Source of the DNA: Bacillus thuringiensis
Lineage (GTDB): Bacteria; Bacillota; Bacilli; Bacillales; Bacillaceae_G
Assembly: GCF_022095615.2 (NCBI RefSeq)
Contig: NZ_CP155559.1
Span: 3,965,501 to 4,029,500, forward strand
Direction: 5' to 3'
Length of the DNA stretch: 64,000 bases
Shown: in pieces, positions 35,202 through 43,847 of the stretch
Position numbering within the stretch: the stretch's first letter is position 1
How the letters are laid out: each line of letters starts with the position of its first letter
Notes under the pieces: generated by a model
Told to the model about the DNA's origin: nothing
What the model saw: only the letters and a program-made list of their open reading frames with translations
Database searches by the model: none
Program-made: the position numbers and the translations under genes

Positions 35202-35852
35202 TTACTTATAAGTACCTCTTCTCACCCACTGCGTTGCAATCCATTTCTCGCCTTTCGTTACAGGTGCCCCTCCGTGTAACGTAAGCTCATTTAATGATTG
35301 GTCTTGATAAAAATACTCAAAGTATACTGCCATTCCCTTTCTAGGGTTCACAGAAAGATTTAATTTCGGGAAGAACGTTTCTCCGCCTTCTTCTACATCA
35401 TTTAAGTACATGACAAGCGTACTAATACGATTATTAGCAGCTGATCTACTATGTTCCGCAAAATAATCATAATGCGCTTTATATTGTTGATCCACTTCAT
35501 AATTTAAAATGTGTAATCCTTCACCATGCGACGCAGGAACATTCATGATAGATGAAATTCGTTTTTCAATCTTTGTAGTAAGTTCATTATCGTCTAAAAA
35601 TGCACCCTTACTCGTTCGAATATCATTTACATCACGTGATGAACCAACTTTTGAACGCGCTAACTTACTTTTAGACAATTCAATCAATTCATCGCATTCT
35701 TCATCACTTAATACATTTCCTAACACGACAATAAGAGGTTCTTCGAATTTTGAAATAATTTGTATTTCTCTATCTTCTATCATAATTGCATTTCCTTTAT
35801 GATCAAAAATAGTTTGTTCCTTATTTTCACCTATTTGATTGTTATTTGTCAT
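35202..35852 (-). CDS. collagen-like prolyl 4-hydroxylase (anthrax-P4H type)
   Basis: 216-residue Fe(II)/2-oxoglutarate dioxygenase with a double-stranded beta-helix. The iron ligands are His127, Asp129 (KAHYDYF) and His193 (LTLHGG), and the 2-oxoglutarate-binding Lys is K203 (GEKWIATQW). The sequence fits the characterised B. anthracis P4H, which binds peptide chains resembling collagen and is related to human collagen P4H and HIF hydroxylases. Likely substrates are Gly-X-X collagen-like spore or surface proteins. This gene is inserted between aroK and the comG operon relative to B. subtilis. Confidence 0.93.
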   Translation of the reverse strand: MTNNNQIGENKEQTIFDHKGNAIMIEDREIQIISKFEEPLIVVLGNVLSDEECDELIELSKSKLARSKVGSSRDVNDIRTSKGAFLDDNELTTKIEKRISSIMNVPASHGEGLHILNYEVDQQYKAHYDYFAEHSRSAANNRISTLVMYLNDVEEGGETFFPKLNLSVNPRKGMAVYFEYFYQDQSLNELTLHGGAPVTKGEKWIATQWVRRGTYK

Positions 35853-36027
35853 TTCCCTATTCTCCCTAAAAAAATATGTTTGGATAGCTTGAATATATCA
35901 TATTCTTTCTACCTTTCTCTTTTTTGAGAAAATTTAAACTTTCAATTGTTTTATTTATCCTTTTCCTATAAAAAAATAACTTATTTTAAAATAAGAAATT
36001 ATGGTTTTCATCCGTATATTTCACATG

Positions 36028-36399
36028 CTATCCTTCTATCCAATCGAATATTTTTTCATCCTTTTTTCTATATCGAAAACTAACCTTATAAAAAACTTCT
36101 TGTTTTATTTTGCACTGCAACGAAACGAGTATAGCATCGTTTTCAAAGACATAATTTCCACTTGCTTCGCCCTTTTCATATTGAAAGAAAAAAGTATCTT
36201 CCTTTTCTTTTTGCTGTAAGTCTTTTTTTATATTTGTAATAGATCGATTTAGTAGTTCCTCCAGTACAAACTTTTGCTCTATTTCAATATAAAATTTTTT
36301 ATCTATAAGCAACATATTCGTTTCGTATACAAAGAACGAAGTTAATAATACAAGAAAAATGATTGTTCCTGGCATCGTAAATCCATCTTGTTTTCTCAT
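36028..36399 (-). CDS. comGG: competence pilus minor pseudopilin ComGG
   Basis: 123 residues with a short N-terminal leader and a hydrophobic helix (MRKQDGFTMPGTIIFLVLLTSFF). The processing site G-FTMP departs from the classic G-FTLLE, with no Glu at +5, as is usual for this minor component. The body is a Lys/Glu-rich helix. The start overlaps the comGF stop by 4 bases. Last gene of comG. Confidence 0.88.
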   Translation of the reverse strand: MRKQDGFTMPGTIIFLVLLTSFFVYETNMLLIDKKFYIEIEQKFVLEELLNRSITNIKKDLQQKEKEDTFFFQYEKGEASGNYVFENDAILVSLQCKIKQEVFYKVSFRYRKKDEKIFDWIEG

Positions 36400-36866
36400 T
36401 TATTTATTTCCATTGCGCTATACCTGACAGCTACACCTTCATATATTTTCCCACTCATATCTTTCATATTTATAAAGAGCAAATGAGGTGTTACTTCATA
36501 CGAAACCATTGCAACATTTTGTAATATAACTTCTCTTCCGCGCATATTCACTTTTCTTATAAGATGATTATTCAATTTTTCATACGTCACTTCATCTCCA
36601 GTGCGAAGACGGAAGCGCAAAAGATTATCTTTATTTTCAGGGACTATTTTTTCTACAAAAGATACTTCACGAAACTCTAACTGTACTTGTCCTATAAACA
36701 CATCCCATTCCCAATTATTTAATCCTTTTGATTGATTGTTTTCTATTCCAATAAAATTCAAACGTGGTAAAAGTAAAAAGAACAGCGATAACAGAAAAAA
36801 ACATACGATCATTTCTATTAATGTAAACCCAACTTCTAATTTATTTTTTCTCCTGCATAAAAGCAT
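36396..36866 (-). CDS. comGF: competence pilus minor pseudopilin ComGF
   Basis: 156 residues from ATG 36866; the leader MLLCRRKNKLEVG ends at the prepilin peptidase site G-FTLIEM, and the hydrophobic helix follows. The start is not certain: the frame opens to a TTG at 36908 with GGAGG at 9 bases. The C-terminal part is beta-rich (NMRGREVILQNVAMVSYEV). The gene begins inside comGE and overlaps comGG by 4 bases. Confidence 0.85.
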   Translation of the reverse strand: MLLCRRKNKLEVGFTLIEMIVCFFLLSLFFLLLPRLNFIGIENNQSKGLNNWEWDVFIGQVQLEFREVSFVEKIVPENKDNLLRFRLRTGDEVTYEKLNNHLIRKVNMRGREVILQNVAMVSYEVTPHLLFINMKDMSGKIYEGVAVRYSAMEINK

Positions 36867-37162
36867 TGTTCCATCATTCTTCCTTTCACATCTTTCCACA
36901 TCGCACAAACTTCATTTCCTCCCCAATATGTGTAATATACATTTCCGTCCACGTCTTTTTCTTGCTGTTGTTTCGCCCCATTCTCATACATATATAAAGC
37001 TGCTTCTCTTTTTAATAATACAAATGCTTTATAACGAATTTGTATGTTTTTTCGTTCTTGCATAATCAATACTGTTTGCGGAAGTAGTAAAGATGCTGCC
37101 ATCATTACTATACTTAATGCTACAAGCATCTCAGCCATCACTGATCCTTTTTGACATTTCAC
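36836..37162 (-). CDS. comGE: competence pilus minor pseudopilin ComGE
   Basis: 108 residues from GTG 37162, giving a 6-residue leader (MKCQKG) before the prepilin-like segment SVMAEMLVALSIVMMAASLL. The longer frame upstream overlaps comGD completely and has no leader-like form. It overlaps the ends of comGD and comGF, as expected in this compressed operon. The start codon choice is an inference. Confidence 0.82.
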   Translation of the reverse strand: MKCQKGSVMAEMLVALSIVMMAASLLLPQTVLIMQERKNIQIRYKAFVLLKREAALYMYENGAKQQQEKDVDGNVYYTYWGGNEVCAMWKDVKGRMMEQCFYAGEKIN

Positions 37163-37586
37163 GATACGTAAATCTCCCTCTTCCAAGCTGAAATACAATC
37201 TCATATTTATAACTTCGATACGAAAGTAAAATAGTGCCACCTCTATTAATATTTCCACTCGGATTATATGTCATCGGATTTGGAAAAGTATTCAAATCAA
37301 TTTGTATATCGCCATCATATTCTCTTTTAATGATAAAACGATTCGTACCTGACTCCCCTATATAATACATATTTCGCTCTTTATACCATCGTAGTGTATA
37401 GTGTTTTTGACGGTTTATCGCTAATTGTTGCATATACAAAATATCATTTGAAAACTGTCTCAAAAATTGTTCGATTTTTTGTTTTTCATATAATGAATGT
37501 ACGTTATAATACGTGACCATACTTAGGACAGAAATTGCAAATAGAACGAGTAGCATTTCTAAAAGAGTAAATCCTTTTTGTTTCAC
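37131..37586 (-). CDS. comGD: competence pilus minor pseudopilin ComGD
   Basis: 151 residues with the leader MKQKG and prepilin site G-FTLLEMLLVLFAISVLSM, a classic type IV pseudopilin N-terminus. The globular part contains YNPSGNINRGGTI, a loop seen in many minor pseudopilins. It starts within the comGC stop (ATGA overlap). Confidence 0.92.
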   Translation of the reverse strand: MKQKGFTLLEMLLVLFAISVLSMVTYYNVHSLYEKQKIEQFLRQFSNDILYMQQLAINRQKHYTLRWYKERNMYYIGESGTNRFIIKREYDGDIQIDLNTFPNPMTYNPSGNINRGGTILLSYRSYKYEIVFQLGRGRFTYREMSKRISDG

Positions 37587-37882
37587 AGTTTCCCACTTGT
37601 TACTGTGCCATCATTTGAAATATGAATGGACTCACCATTCGGACACTTGTCAGCTGTAATATATTTTTCATCCCTTAGCTCTTTTAGCGAGGGGATTTTA
37701 TTATGTTGTAATTGGTATACCTGTATTTGAGCTTCTATAGATTTCACATAGGCTTTACATCCTGTTCCTTCGACGGATGAACGCTGTGTAACTACATTCG
37801 GAATAATTAGTAGTAATAATACAGTTATGACGACCATAACTAATAACATTTCTAAAAGGGTAAATCCTTCCTCATTCTGCAT
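37583..37882 (-). CDS. comGC: major competence pilin ComGC
   Basis: 99 residues from ATG 37882 with AGGAGGTG upstream; major subunit of the DNA-uptake pilus. Leader MQNEEG, processing site G-FTLLEMLLVMVVITVLLLLIIPNV. Two cysteines in the mature domain (GTGCKAYV and ADKCPNG) probably form the known intramolecular disulfide. It is intact and of normal length. Confidence 0.95.
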   Translation of the reverse strand: MQNEEGFTLLEMLLVMVVITVLLLLIIPNVVTQRSSVEGTGCKAYVKSIEAQIQVYQLQHNKIPSLKELRDEKYITADKCPNGESIHISNDGTVTSGKL

Positions 37883-37893
37883 GTAAACACCTC

Positions 37894-38925
37894 CTAAATA
37901 GAATTCATCATTTGAAACATTGGCATAATCATCGCTAAATACATAAGAACAACTATTCCTCCAATACACGTAAATAAAATTGGTTGAATGATCACTAACA
38001 TACGTTTAACTTTTTGCTCCACCTTTTCCATAATAAGATCGCTATAGTCACCTAATTCAATCGCCAAATTACCGTTTGCTTGTCCGTGCGTAATAATATA
38101 AGAAAGTTCTTCCTCATAATATCCACTTTTAGCAATAATAGATTGTAACGGTTCTCCCGCAATTAATTGGCGTTCAATTCGGCACGCTTCATACTGAAAG
38201 AACGGATGATATTTTTGCTCCATCATTATTGTTAGAGCCTCAAGTACTGATAGTCCGCCGTGTAATAAACCGCTCAATTGAGTGGCGAAATAATGTGAAT
38301 GCTTTAAAATAAGAAATGTTTTTACGAGGGGGATACGAAGCATAATTTTTACCTGCTTCATATGCGGAAGTTTCTGAAAGTAAAATATATATACGCTACA
38401 GCCAATCATAACGATTAAAATAGTGCCAAAAATAAGATAGGGTAGTAGCTTGATTGCACTTAATATTTGTTCTGTAAATAACGTTGCTGTAGAACCAAAC
38501 GAACTATATACCATGTCAACCTGTGGTAATAAAATGCGATTAAAAATCAAAATCATGATTATTAAAAAAAACGCCAAGAACATAGGATACTGCATTATTT
38601 TCATCATATCTTTCCTATACTTATCCTTTTTATAAAGAAGTGCGCTCCCTTGTTGCAATGCAAAAGAAATATCACCATGTTTCTCGGCATAAAATAAATA
38701 ACTTAACATCTCCTGATGAAACTTTAATTGATGAAAAGAATCGTGTAGACTTTTTCCATCTTTTAATCCATCAATCATGCGCTGCAATTGTACTTTCTTT
38801 TCTAAAGGTAATTGAAACCGTAAAAATTCTAATGCCTGCAAAAGGGAGTATCCTTTTTCTAATAGTTCTCCCAATCGTTTAAGCAATACGACTTGATCAC
38901 TTAAACTCCATATCTCCTTAAACAT
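37894..38925 (-). CDS. comGB: competence pilus platform protein ComGB
   Basis: 343-residue GspF/PilC-like inner membrane protein that anchors pilus assembly. Two GspF domains lie at about 10-130 and 205-330, with three hydrophobic helices (about 110-135, 160-185 and 315-338). The start at 38925 is chosen because AGAGG lies 6 bases upstream; an ATG at 38931 is also in frame. It overlaps comGA by 8 bases. Confidence 0.93.
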   Translation of the reverse strand: MFKEIWSLSDQVVLLKRLGELLEKGYSLLQALEFLRFQLPLEKKVQLQRMIDGLKDGKSLHDSFHQLKFHQEMLSYLFYAEKHGDISFALQQGSALLYKKDKYRKDMMKIMQYPMFLAFFLIIMILIFNRILLPQVDMVYSSFGSTATLFTEQILSAIKLLPYLIFGTILIVMIGCSVYIFYFQKLPHMKQVKIMLRIPLVKTFLILKHSHYFATQLSGLLHGGLSVLEALTIMMEQKYHPFFQYEACRIERQLIAGEPLQSIIAKSGYYEEELSYIITHGQANGNLAIELGDYSDLIMEKVEQKVKRMLVIIQPILFTCIGGIVVLMYLAMIMPMFQMMNSI

Positions 38926-39961
38926 AAACATCCTCTTCTAAAAATCCTAAAGCGTATCCTTTTCGTATCAAAGATTCTAATGTTTCATGCTTGTATGTGA
39001 CACATTCCCCGTTTGCTTCTTTGATCGCTTGTTTTAACTCATATCCATATAACAACTCATAAATACTCGCTTGTCTCACCTGCCTCATTGATTTACATAA
39101 AGTTGAGCACATTCTTTGGCAAAACGGACACTTCAATTCGACAAGTCGCTGTGCAGCTATAGCTAATAAAGATTGTTCAATCTCTTGCCTCGTTATGCCA
39201 AAATCCATGAACCTGAGTATCGCTCCTTTCGCATCATTCGTATGCAGTGTCGTCATTACTAAATGTCCAGTCAAACTTGCTCTTATAGCAATTTTCGCTG
39301 TTTCTTCATCACGAATTTCACCGACTAAAATAATATCTGGATCATGACGTAAAATAGCCTTTAGTCCCGCCTCATATGTGATACCTGCTTTTTCATTTAT
39401 TTGAATTTGTAATACATCGTCATTTCTTTTTTCAACTGGATCTTCCAGTGTAACGATGCGTCGCGTTTTCTTTTTTCTAATTACCTCTAATAATGCATAC
39501 ATTGTTGTTGTCTTTCCAGAACCAGTCGGTCCAGTAAATACGAGTAACCCATGTGAATAACTTAAAAAAGAGAGTAGTTTTTTCGCTGTACTTGGAAATA
39601 ACGAAAGATGAGATAACGGCTGAATAGATGCTTGTAAATGAAGTCGAATAACGAGACTTTCTTGGTATACGGTTGGAAGCGTGGAAAGGCGTAAATATAC
39701 TTCTTGTCCATCCATTTGTAAATACAGTGAACCATTTTGTGGCTTCCGCTTCTCTCCTATATCCATGGATGCTAAAAATTTAAAGTGTGAAACAAGTTTT
39801 TCTCCAAATTCTTTTTCAATACAATGTTTCGTCATTAAATCTTTTCCTATACGTAGTTGTACTACTACGTCCTTCTGCCGGGGCACAATATGTAAGTCCG
39901 ACGCTTGTACCCTGCACGCCTCTTTCAAAATCGTATTCGCAAAAATTTCAATTCCATTCAT
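38918..39961 (-). CDS. comGA: competence pilus assembly ATPase ComGA
   Basis: 347-residue GspE/PilB-type ATPase powering pilus extension. Walker A is GPTGSGKTTTMYAL, the Asp box is RIVTLEDPVEKR, Walker B is DIILVGEIRDEETA, and the His box is LTGHLVMTTLHTND. Paired cysteines near the C-terminus (LKCPFCQRMC) form the zinc site. GGGGAGGG precedes ATG 39964/39961. First gene of comG. AT-rich sequence upstream contains ComK-box-like motifs (AAAA-n5-TTGT at 40048), but their spacing is not canonical. Confidence 0.95.
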   Translation of the reverse strand: MNGIEIFANTILKEACRVQASDLHIVPRQKDVVVQLRIGKDLMTKHCIEKEFGEKLVSHFKFLASMDIGEKRKPQNGSLYLQMDGQEVYLRLSTLPTVYQESLVIRLHLQASIQPLSHLSLFPSTAKKLLSFLSYSHGLLVFTGPTGSGKTTTMYALLEVIRKKKTRRIVTLEDPVEKRNDDVLQIQINEKAGITYEAGLKAILRHDPDIILVGEIRDEETAKIAIRASLTGHLVMTTLHTNDAKGAILRFMDFGITRQEIEQSLLAIAAQRLVELKCPFCQRMCSTLCKSMRQVRQASIYELLYGYELKQAIKEANGECVTYKHETLESLIRKGYALGFLEEDVYV

Positions 39962-40166
39962 CATTTTTCCCTCCCCACTATGTATATAGCATGAAAAAAC
40001 AGATAAGAAAAATCGGAATTTTTGTATTTTCACTAGAATAAAAAGGGAAAATATGTTTGTGAAATTATGAACAATTTCCGAATTATTGTCTGAAATTACC
40101 TATATGGAAGTTTATCTGTATTATAATGTTATTATCTTGGATAAAGTGATAAAGGTGGAGATCCTC

Positions 40167-40862
40167 ATGGAACAAGCTTTAAAAATTACAGGTGTATTAT
40201 CTGATCCAACTCGTTATTACATTTATAAATATATTTCTCAAAAACATAGTTACGTAACTGTACAAGAAATTGCAGATGAGTTTGATATTCATCCAAACGT
40301 AGCACGTTTACATTTATCTAAATTAGAAGATGTTCATATGCTGAAATCAGAAACGAAGAAAACAGGAAAAGGCGGAAGACCAAGCAGATTATATGTATTA
40401 TCTGAAGATGTTATCCAATTGCAATTTCCATTCCGTGACTATCAATTGTTAGCAAGAATAGCATTTAATTCTTTACTTAGCCTTGGCGCTGCTGGTGAAA
40501 AAGCGCTATACGAAACAGGAAAACAATTCGGGGCCGAATTAATGCAACAACATATGCATCGTTTAAATGTGAGTGAAGATGCTTTAACAGTAGAGCAAAA
40601 AGTTCAAATTGCAAAAGAAGCTTTCTCAACAGCTGGCTTATCACCTGCATTTGAATTAAGTGCAGATGGAACGAAAATTTTCTATGATGTACACAATTGT
40701 CCATTTAAAGAAGTTGCTGTTCATCACCCAACTGAAATTTGTAATATGCACGGAGATATGATGAAAGGGATTTTTGAAATCCTATTCCCTAACACGGAAT
40801 TAACACGAAACGATAGTCTACTAGATGGATGTAAATCTTGTAATTATAAACTAACAATTTAA
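40167..40862 (+). CDS. HTH regulator with four-cysteine C-terminus (SufR/ArsR-like)
   Basis: 231 residues from ATG 40167 with AAAGGTGGAG upstream. The N-terminal winged HTH (about 5-85) contains YVTVQEIADEFDIHPNVARLHLSKLE and a wing with KTGKGGRPSRLYVLS. The C-terminal part carries four cysteines at about 178, 192, 222 and 225 (NCPF, EIC, GCKSC). This pattern resembles iron-sulfur or zinc binding in SufR-like regulators. Conserved in Bacillus upstream of yqgY. The targets are unknown; the metal assignment is inference. Confidence 0.85.
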   Translation: MEQALKITGVLSDPTRYYIYKYISQKHSYVTVQEIADEFDIHPNVARLHLSKLEDVHMLKSETKKTGKGGRPSRLYVLSEDVIQLQFPFRDYQLLARIAFNSLLSLGAAGEKALYETGKQFGAELMQQHMHRLNVSEDALTVEQKVQIAKEAFSTAGLSPAFELSADGTKIFYDVHNCPFKEVAVHHPTEICNMHGDMMKGIFEILFPNTELTRNDSLLDGCKSCNYKLTI

Positions 40863-40871
40863 TTTCTCATA

Positions 40872-40906
40872 TAAAAAGAAGCCATTTATAAATGGCTTCT
40901 TTTTAT
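40872..40906 (+). terminator. terminator after HTH regulator
   Basis: AAAAAGAAGCCATTTAT-AAATGGCTTCTTTTT hairpin. Confidence 0.8.
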
Positions 40907-40987
40907 ATGAACGAATATTTACAATAGTAAGAAAAATAAACTATAATAAGGTGAGGTTTACTTTTTTTAGAAAAGGAGGGAGATGGC

Positions 40988-41230
40988 ATGGAGCGCATGT
41001 TTCGCGTTCTCGGCTTTTGGACTGGAATTTTCTCGGTTATGTTTTACGTAGGGGATATGCATTCGACCGCACTACTATTTTTAGGACAAACAGGTTTCTT
41101 CGTACTTTTAAGCTATTTAAATTTAACAGAGCGTATGTATATATACGTATTCGGGGCATATTTAACTGTTTTCTTCATAGGATTTACATACTACACGACG
41201 TTTTTACTTGTCCCTGGGGCTGGACATTAA
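40988..41230 (+). CDS. yqgY: YqgY, DUF2626 membrane protein
   Basis: 80-residue protein with three hydrophobic helices (about 6-22, 28-45 and 50-72), beginning MERMFRVLGFWTGIFSVMFYVGDM. This is the DUF2626 family, corresponding to B. subtilis yqgY. AAAGGAGGGAG precedes the ATG. Function unknown. Confidence 0.88.
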   Translation: MERMFRVLGFWTGIFSVMFYVGDMHSTALLFLGQTGFFVLLSYLNLTERMYIYVFGAYLTVFFIGFTYYTTFLLVPGAGH

Positions 41231-41257
41231 AAGATGGCATTTTGCCATCTTTTTTTA
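41229..41257 (+). terminator. yqgY terminator
   Basis: AAAAGATGGCA / TGCCATCTTTTTTT hairpin after the stop. Confidence 0.8.
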
Positions 41258-41336
41258 ATTCCGCAATTTCCTAGTTGACTTATAGGTTTTATTACCTTAT
41301 ATTCTATATAACAGATTGGAATTAGGGGGAATCAAC

Positions 41337-42731
41337 ATGAATACACTGCTTGTCGGAATTAACGTTGCAGTCATGCTCATCTTAGTTGGCGTATTATATT
41401 ATATGCAACGTAAGCATGTATCTTTTAATAAACGCGTATTTACTGCTTTAGGAGTCGGAATTCTATTCGGTCTTATATTACAATTTATTTATGAACCAAC
41501 TTCTAAAGTAATTATTGAATCAAATACTTGGTTTGGCTTAATCGGTAACGGTTATGTGAAATTACTTCAAATGATCGTTATGCCACTTATTTTAGTATCT
41601 ATTATTTCAGCATTTACAAAATTACAATTAACGAAAAATCTTGGTAAAATTAGTGGTCTTATTATCGGAATTTTAATTCTCACTACAGGAATTGCTGCAG
41701 CTGTCGGTATCGCTGCAAGTGCAGGATTTGATGTATCAGCAACAGGCCTACAACAAGGTGATGCAGAATCTGCTCGTCTGAAGCTAGTTGAAGAAAGATT
41801 TACTTCTATTGAAAAAACAACAATTCCAGATAAATTATTAGAACTATTGCCTACAAATCCGTTTCTTGATTTAACAGGTGCTCGTCCAACATCAACAATT
41901 TCTGTTGTAATATTTGCAGCCTTTATCGGTATCGCCTTTATAGGTGTAAAACGAAAATATCCAGAACAAGCAGAACTATTTAAGAAAATGCTTGATGCTG
42001 TATATGCAATCGTAATGCGTATGGTAACATTAATTTTACGTCTTACTCCATACGGCGTATTAGCTCTTATGGCAAAAACAGTTGCTGGTAGCGACATAAA
42101 TGCTATTTTAAAACTTGGTAACTTCGTGTTAGCATCTTACGTAGCACTTATCGTAATGTTCGTTATCCACTTATTATTAATTGCTCTATCTGGTTTAAAC
42201 CCAATTCAATATTTAAAAAAGGTGTTCCCTGTATTAACATTTGCATTCACATCTCGCTCTAGCGCTGGTGCAATGCCATTAAATATTGAAGCGCAAAAAG
42301 AAAAGCTTGGTATTTCCGAAGGAATTGCCAACTTCGCAGCATCATTTGGAGTATCTATCGGACAAAACGGTTGCGCAGGTATTTATCCAGCAATGCTTGC
42401 AATGATGGTCGCTCCAACTGTAGGAATCGATCCATTACAACCACAATTTATTTTAACTTTAATCGCTGTCGTTGCTATTAGCTCATTCGGTGTTGCCGGT
42501 GTTGGTGGCGGTGCAACATTCGCAGCATTAATCGTACTATCTACAATGAACTTACCAATCGGTATTGTCGCTCTTGTTATCTCAGTTGAGCCATTAATCG
42601 ATATGGGTCGTACAGCTCTTAACGTAAGTGGTTCTATGACAGCAGGTCTTATTTCTAGTAAATGGCTTGGTGAATTAGATCAAGATACGTACAATCAAGA
42701 TGATACAAAAACTGGCGAAATCGCTTCATAA
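41337..42731 (+). CDS. tcyP: L-cystine sodium/proton symporter TcyP
   Basis: 464 residues from ATG 41337 with AGGGGGAATC upstream. Member of the dicarboxylate/amino acid:cation symporter (SLC1-like) family. It has eight helices plus two re-entrant loops with the serine-rich hairpin AFTSRSSAGAMPLN and the GVAGVGGGATFAA segment. The sequence closely fits TcyP, which imports cystine with high affinity. Sulfur supply links it to the methionine module at 47-55 kb. It ends at a strong terminator. Confidence 0.92.
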   Translation: MNTLLVGINVAVMLILVGVLYYMQRKHVSFNKRVFTALGVGILFGLILQFIYEPTSKVIIESNTWFGLIGNGYVKLLQMIVMPLILVSIISAFTKLQLTKNLGKISGLIIGILILTTGIAAAVGIAASAGFDVSATGLQQGDAESARLKLVEERFTSIEKTTIPDKLLELLPTNPFLDLTGARPTSTISVVIFAAFIGIAFIGVKRKYPEQAELFKKMLDAVYAIVMRMVTLILRLTPYGVLALMAKTVAGSDINAILKLGNFVLASYVALIVMFVIHLLLIALSGLNPIQYLKKVFPVLTFAFTSRSSAGAMPLNIEAQKEKLGISEGIANFAASFGVSIGQNGCAGIYPAMLAMMVAPTVGIDPLQPQFILTLIAVVAISSFGVAGVGGGATFAALIVLSTMNLPIGIVALVISVEPLIDMGRTALNVSGSMTAGLISSKWLGELDQDTYNQDDTKTGEIAS

Positions 42732-42732
42732 T

Positions 42733-42769
42733 AAAAAGGACGCTAACAAAACTGTTAGCGTCCTTTTTT
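42733..42769 (+). terminator. tcyP terminator
   Basis: AAAAAGGACGCTAACA / TGTTAGCGTCCTTTTTT hairpin. Confidence 0.85.
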
Positions 42770-42883
42770 AGTTCTTTTCATCTTCCTCTTTATCTTTTAT
42801 ACATAAGGCATCACGTATATATATAACGAAATATACCGTTTTCATTTTTTAATAACTATTAATTTAAAATTAAAGACTAACTA

Positions 42884-43291
42884 TTATTCCTCATCTGCAA
42901 ACTGTAAAAACTCTTCCAACCGCTCCTTTAACTCCTCCTCTATCTCACAATAAGATTCATCAACAAGTTCACCACTTAGCTTACTTCCCCAAAACCTTAT
43001 TTGAAGCGGTACTCCTAAAAAATAATTACAACATTCCCAGATAGGAACTGTATAAAATTCAATCATCTTTCCTTCTTCATCTAATACAGCTATCGAAATG
43101 GATGAAGAATATCCTGTTTCAAAAGGATATTCTTTATCTCTGATGAGTTCTATAAATAATTCCATGTTTTTTTCTATGTACAAATGTGAATAATCTTTAA
43201 AAAGTTTAAATGATATTCGCTCTATTTCCTTTTCCATACACTGAATCTTCTCTTTCAACTCCAACGTAAACTCCAGTTCTTTATACTTCAT
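42884..43291 (-). CDS. acidic protein, unknown
   Basis: 135 residues from ATG 43291 with GGAG upstream; strongly acidic at the C-terminus (EEELKERLEEFLQFADEE). A central strand-rich part includes SSISIAVLDEEGKMIEFYTVPIWECC. No family recognised. Codon composition is similar to its neighbours. It may belong to an immunity-protein-like or stress group, but that is not supported by anything specific. Confidence 0.6.
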   Translation of the reverse strand: MKYKELEFTLELKEKIQCMEKEIERISFKLFKDYSHLYIEKNMELFIELIRDKEYPFETGYSSSISIAVLDEEGKMIEFYTVPIWECCNYFLGVPLQIRFWGSKLSGELVDESYCEIEEELKERLEEFLQFADEE

Positions 43292-43310
43292 TTCCGTCTC
43301 CTTACCCATA

Positions 43311-43343
43311 GAAAAAGAGAATACAATAACATATTCTCTTTTC
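43311..43343 (-). terminator. terminator of the 43379 gene
   Basis: AAAAGAGAATA / TATTCTCTTTT stem followed by T residues on the minus strand. Confidence 0.65.
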
Positions 43344-43378
43344 TCAAATATATTTCATTATCTCACAGCCCGTCCTTC

Positions 43379-43594
43379 TCACAAATAACCATTTTGTTCG
43401 CACCATTTATGAAATTGTCCTACGTCTACTCCAACTAACACGATATCCTTTAGCTCTACATCAATGCTTTGTTCTCCAATTTCAATAGCAAACTGCGATT
43501 CTAATTTTGTCTCGCTGTTCTTTACAATTCCAATTCGGTTCCGATGCGGTCCATCTTTTATATATGCTTTTTGTCCTACAATATCAAAGTTCAA
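43379..43594 (-). CDS. small KOW-like protein, unknown
   Basis: 71 residues from TTG 43594, with GAGGTG 6 bases upstream; the GTG at 43603 lies inside that site. The first half (VGQKAYIKDGPHRNRIGIVKNSE) resembles KOW/SH3-like barrels, with GxxAxIxDGPxxxRxGxV spacing. The C-terminus is DVGQFHKWCEQNGYL. Function unknown. Confidence 0.6.
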   Translation of the reverse strand: MNFDIVGQKAYIKDGPHRNRIGIVKNSETKLESQFAIEIGEQSIDVELKDIVLVGVDVGQFHKWCEQNGYL

Positions 43595-43777
43595 GACTCT
43601 CACCTCTTTTATTGCGCTTAAATTTGAAATACGAACTCAAATTCGGAAAATTTCCTTTCCTTGCACTATTTCTCTATATATATGACGAAACAATAAAAGA
43701 GTCCTCCCTTCTTTACAATTATTTTTTCTTTGTATCATTTTTGTGATGGAAACGTAAATTTTATAATAAAACACACT

Positions 43778-43791
43778 TGGAAGCGCTTTCT
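43778..43791. promoter_or_regulatory. cre-like (CcpA) site at a promoter
   Basis: TGGAAGCGCTTTCT, a near-palindrome close to the catabolite-response consensus. It lies just upstream of the -10 TATAAT at 43808-43813, around the expected -35 of the next gene. Confidence 0.4.
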
Positions 43792-43847
43792 ATGTAGTTT
43801 TTTATGTTATAATGTATAAGTAGAACTTCGTAAAGAGGGTAAAAAAA

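Noticed and set aside
37131..37258. N-terminal extension of comGE to the start at 37258
   Set aside because: The extension lies entirely inside comGD and would put 40 residues before the prepilin-type helix. The GTG at 37162 gives a normal short leader.
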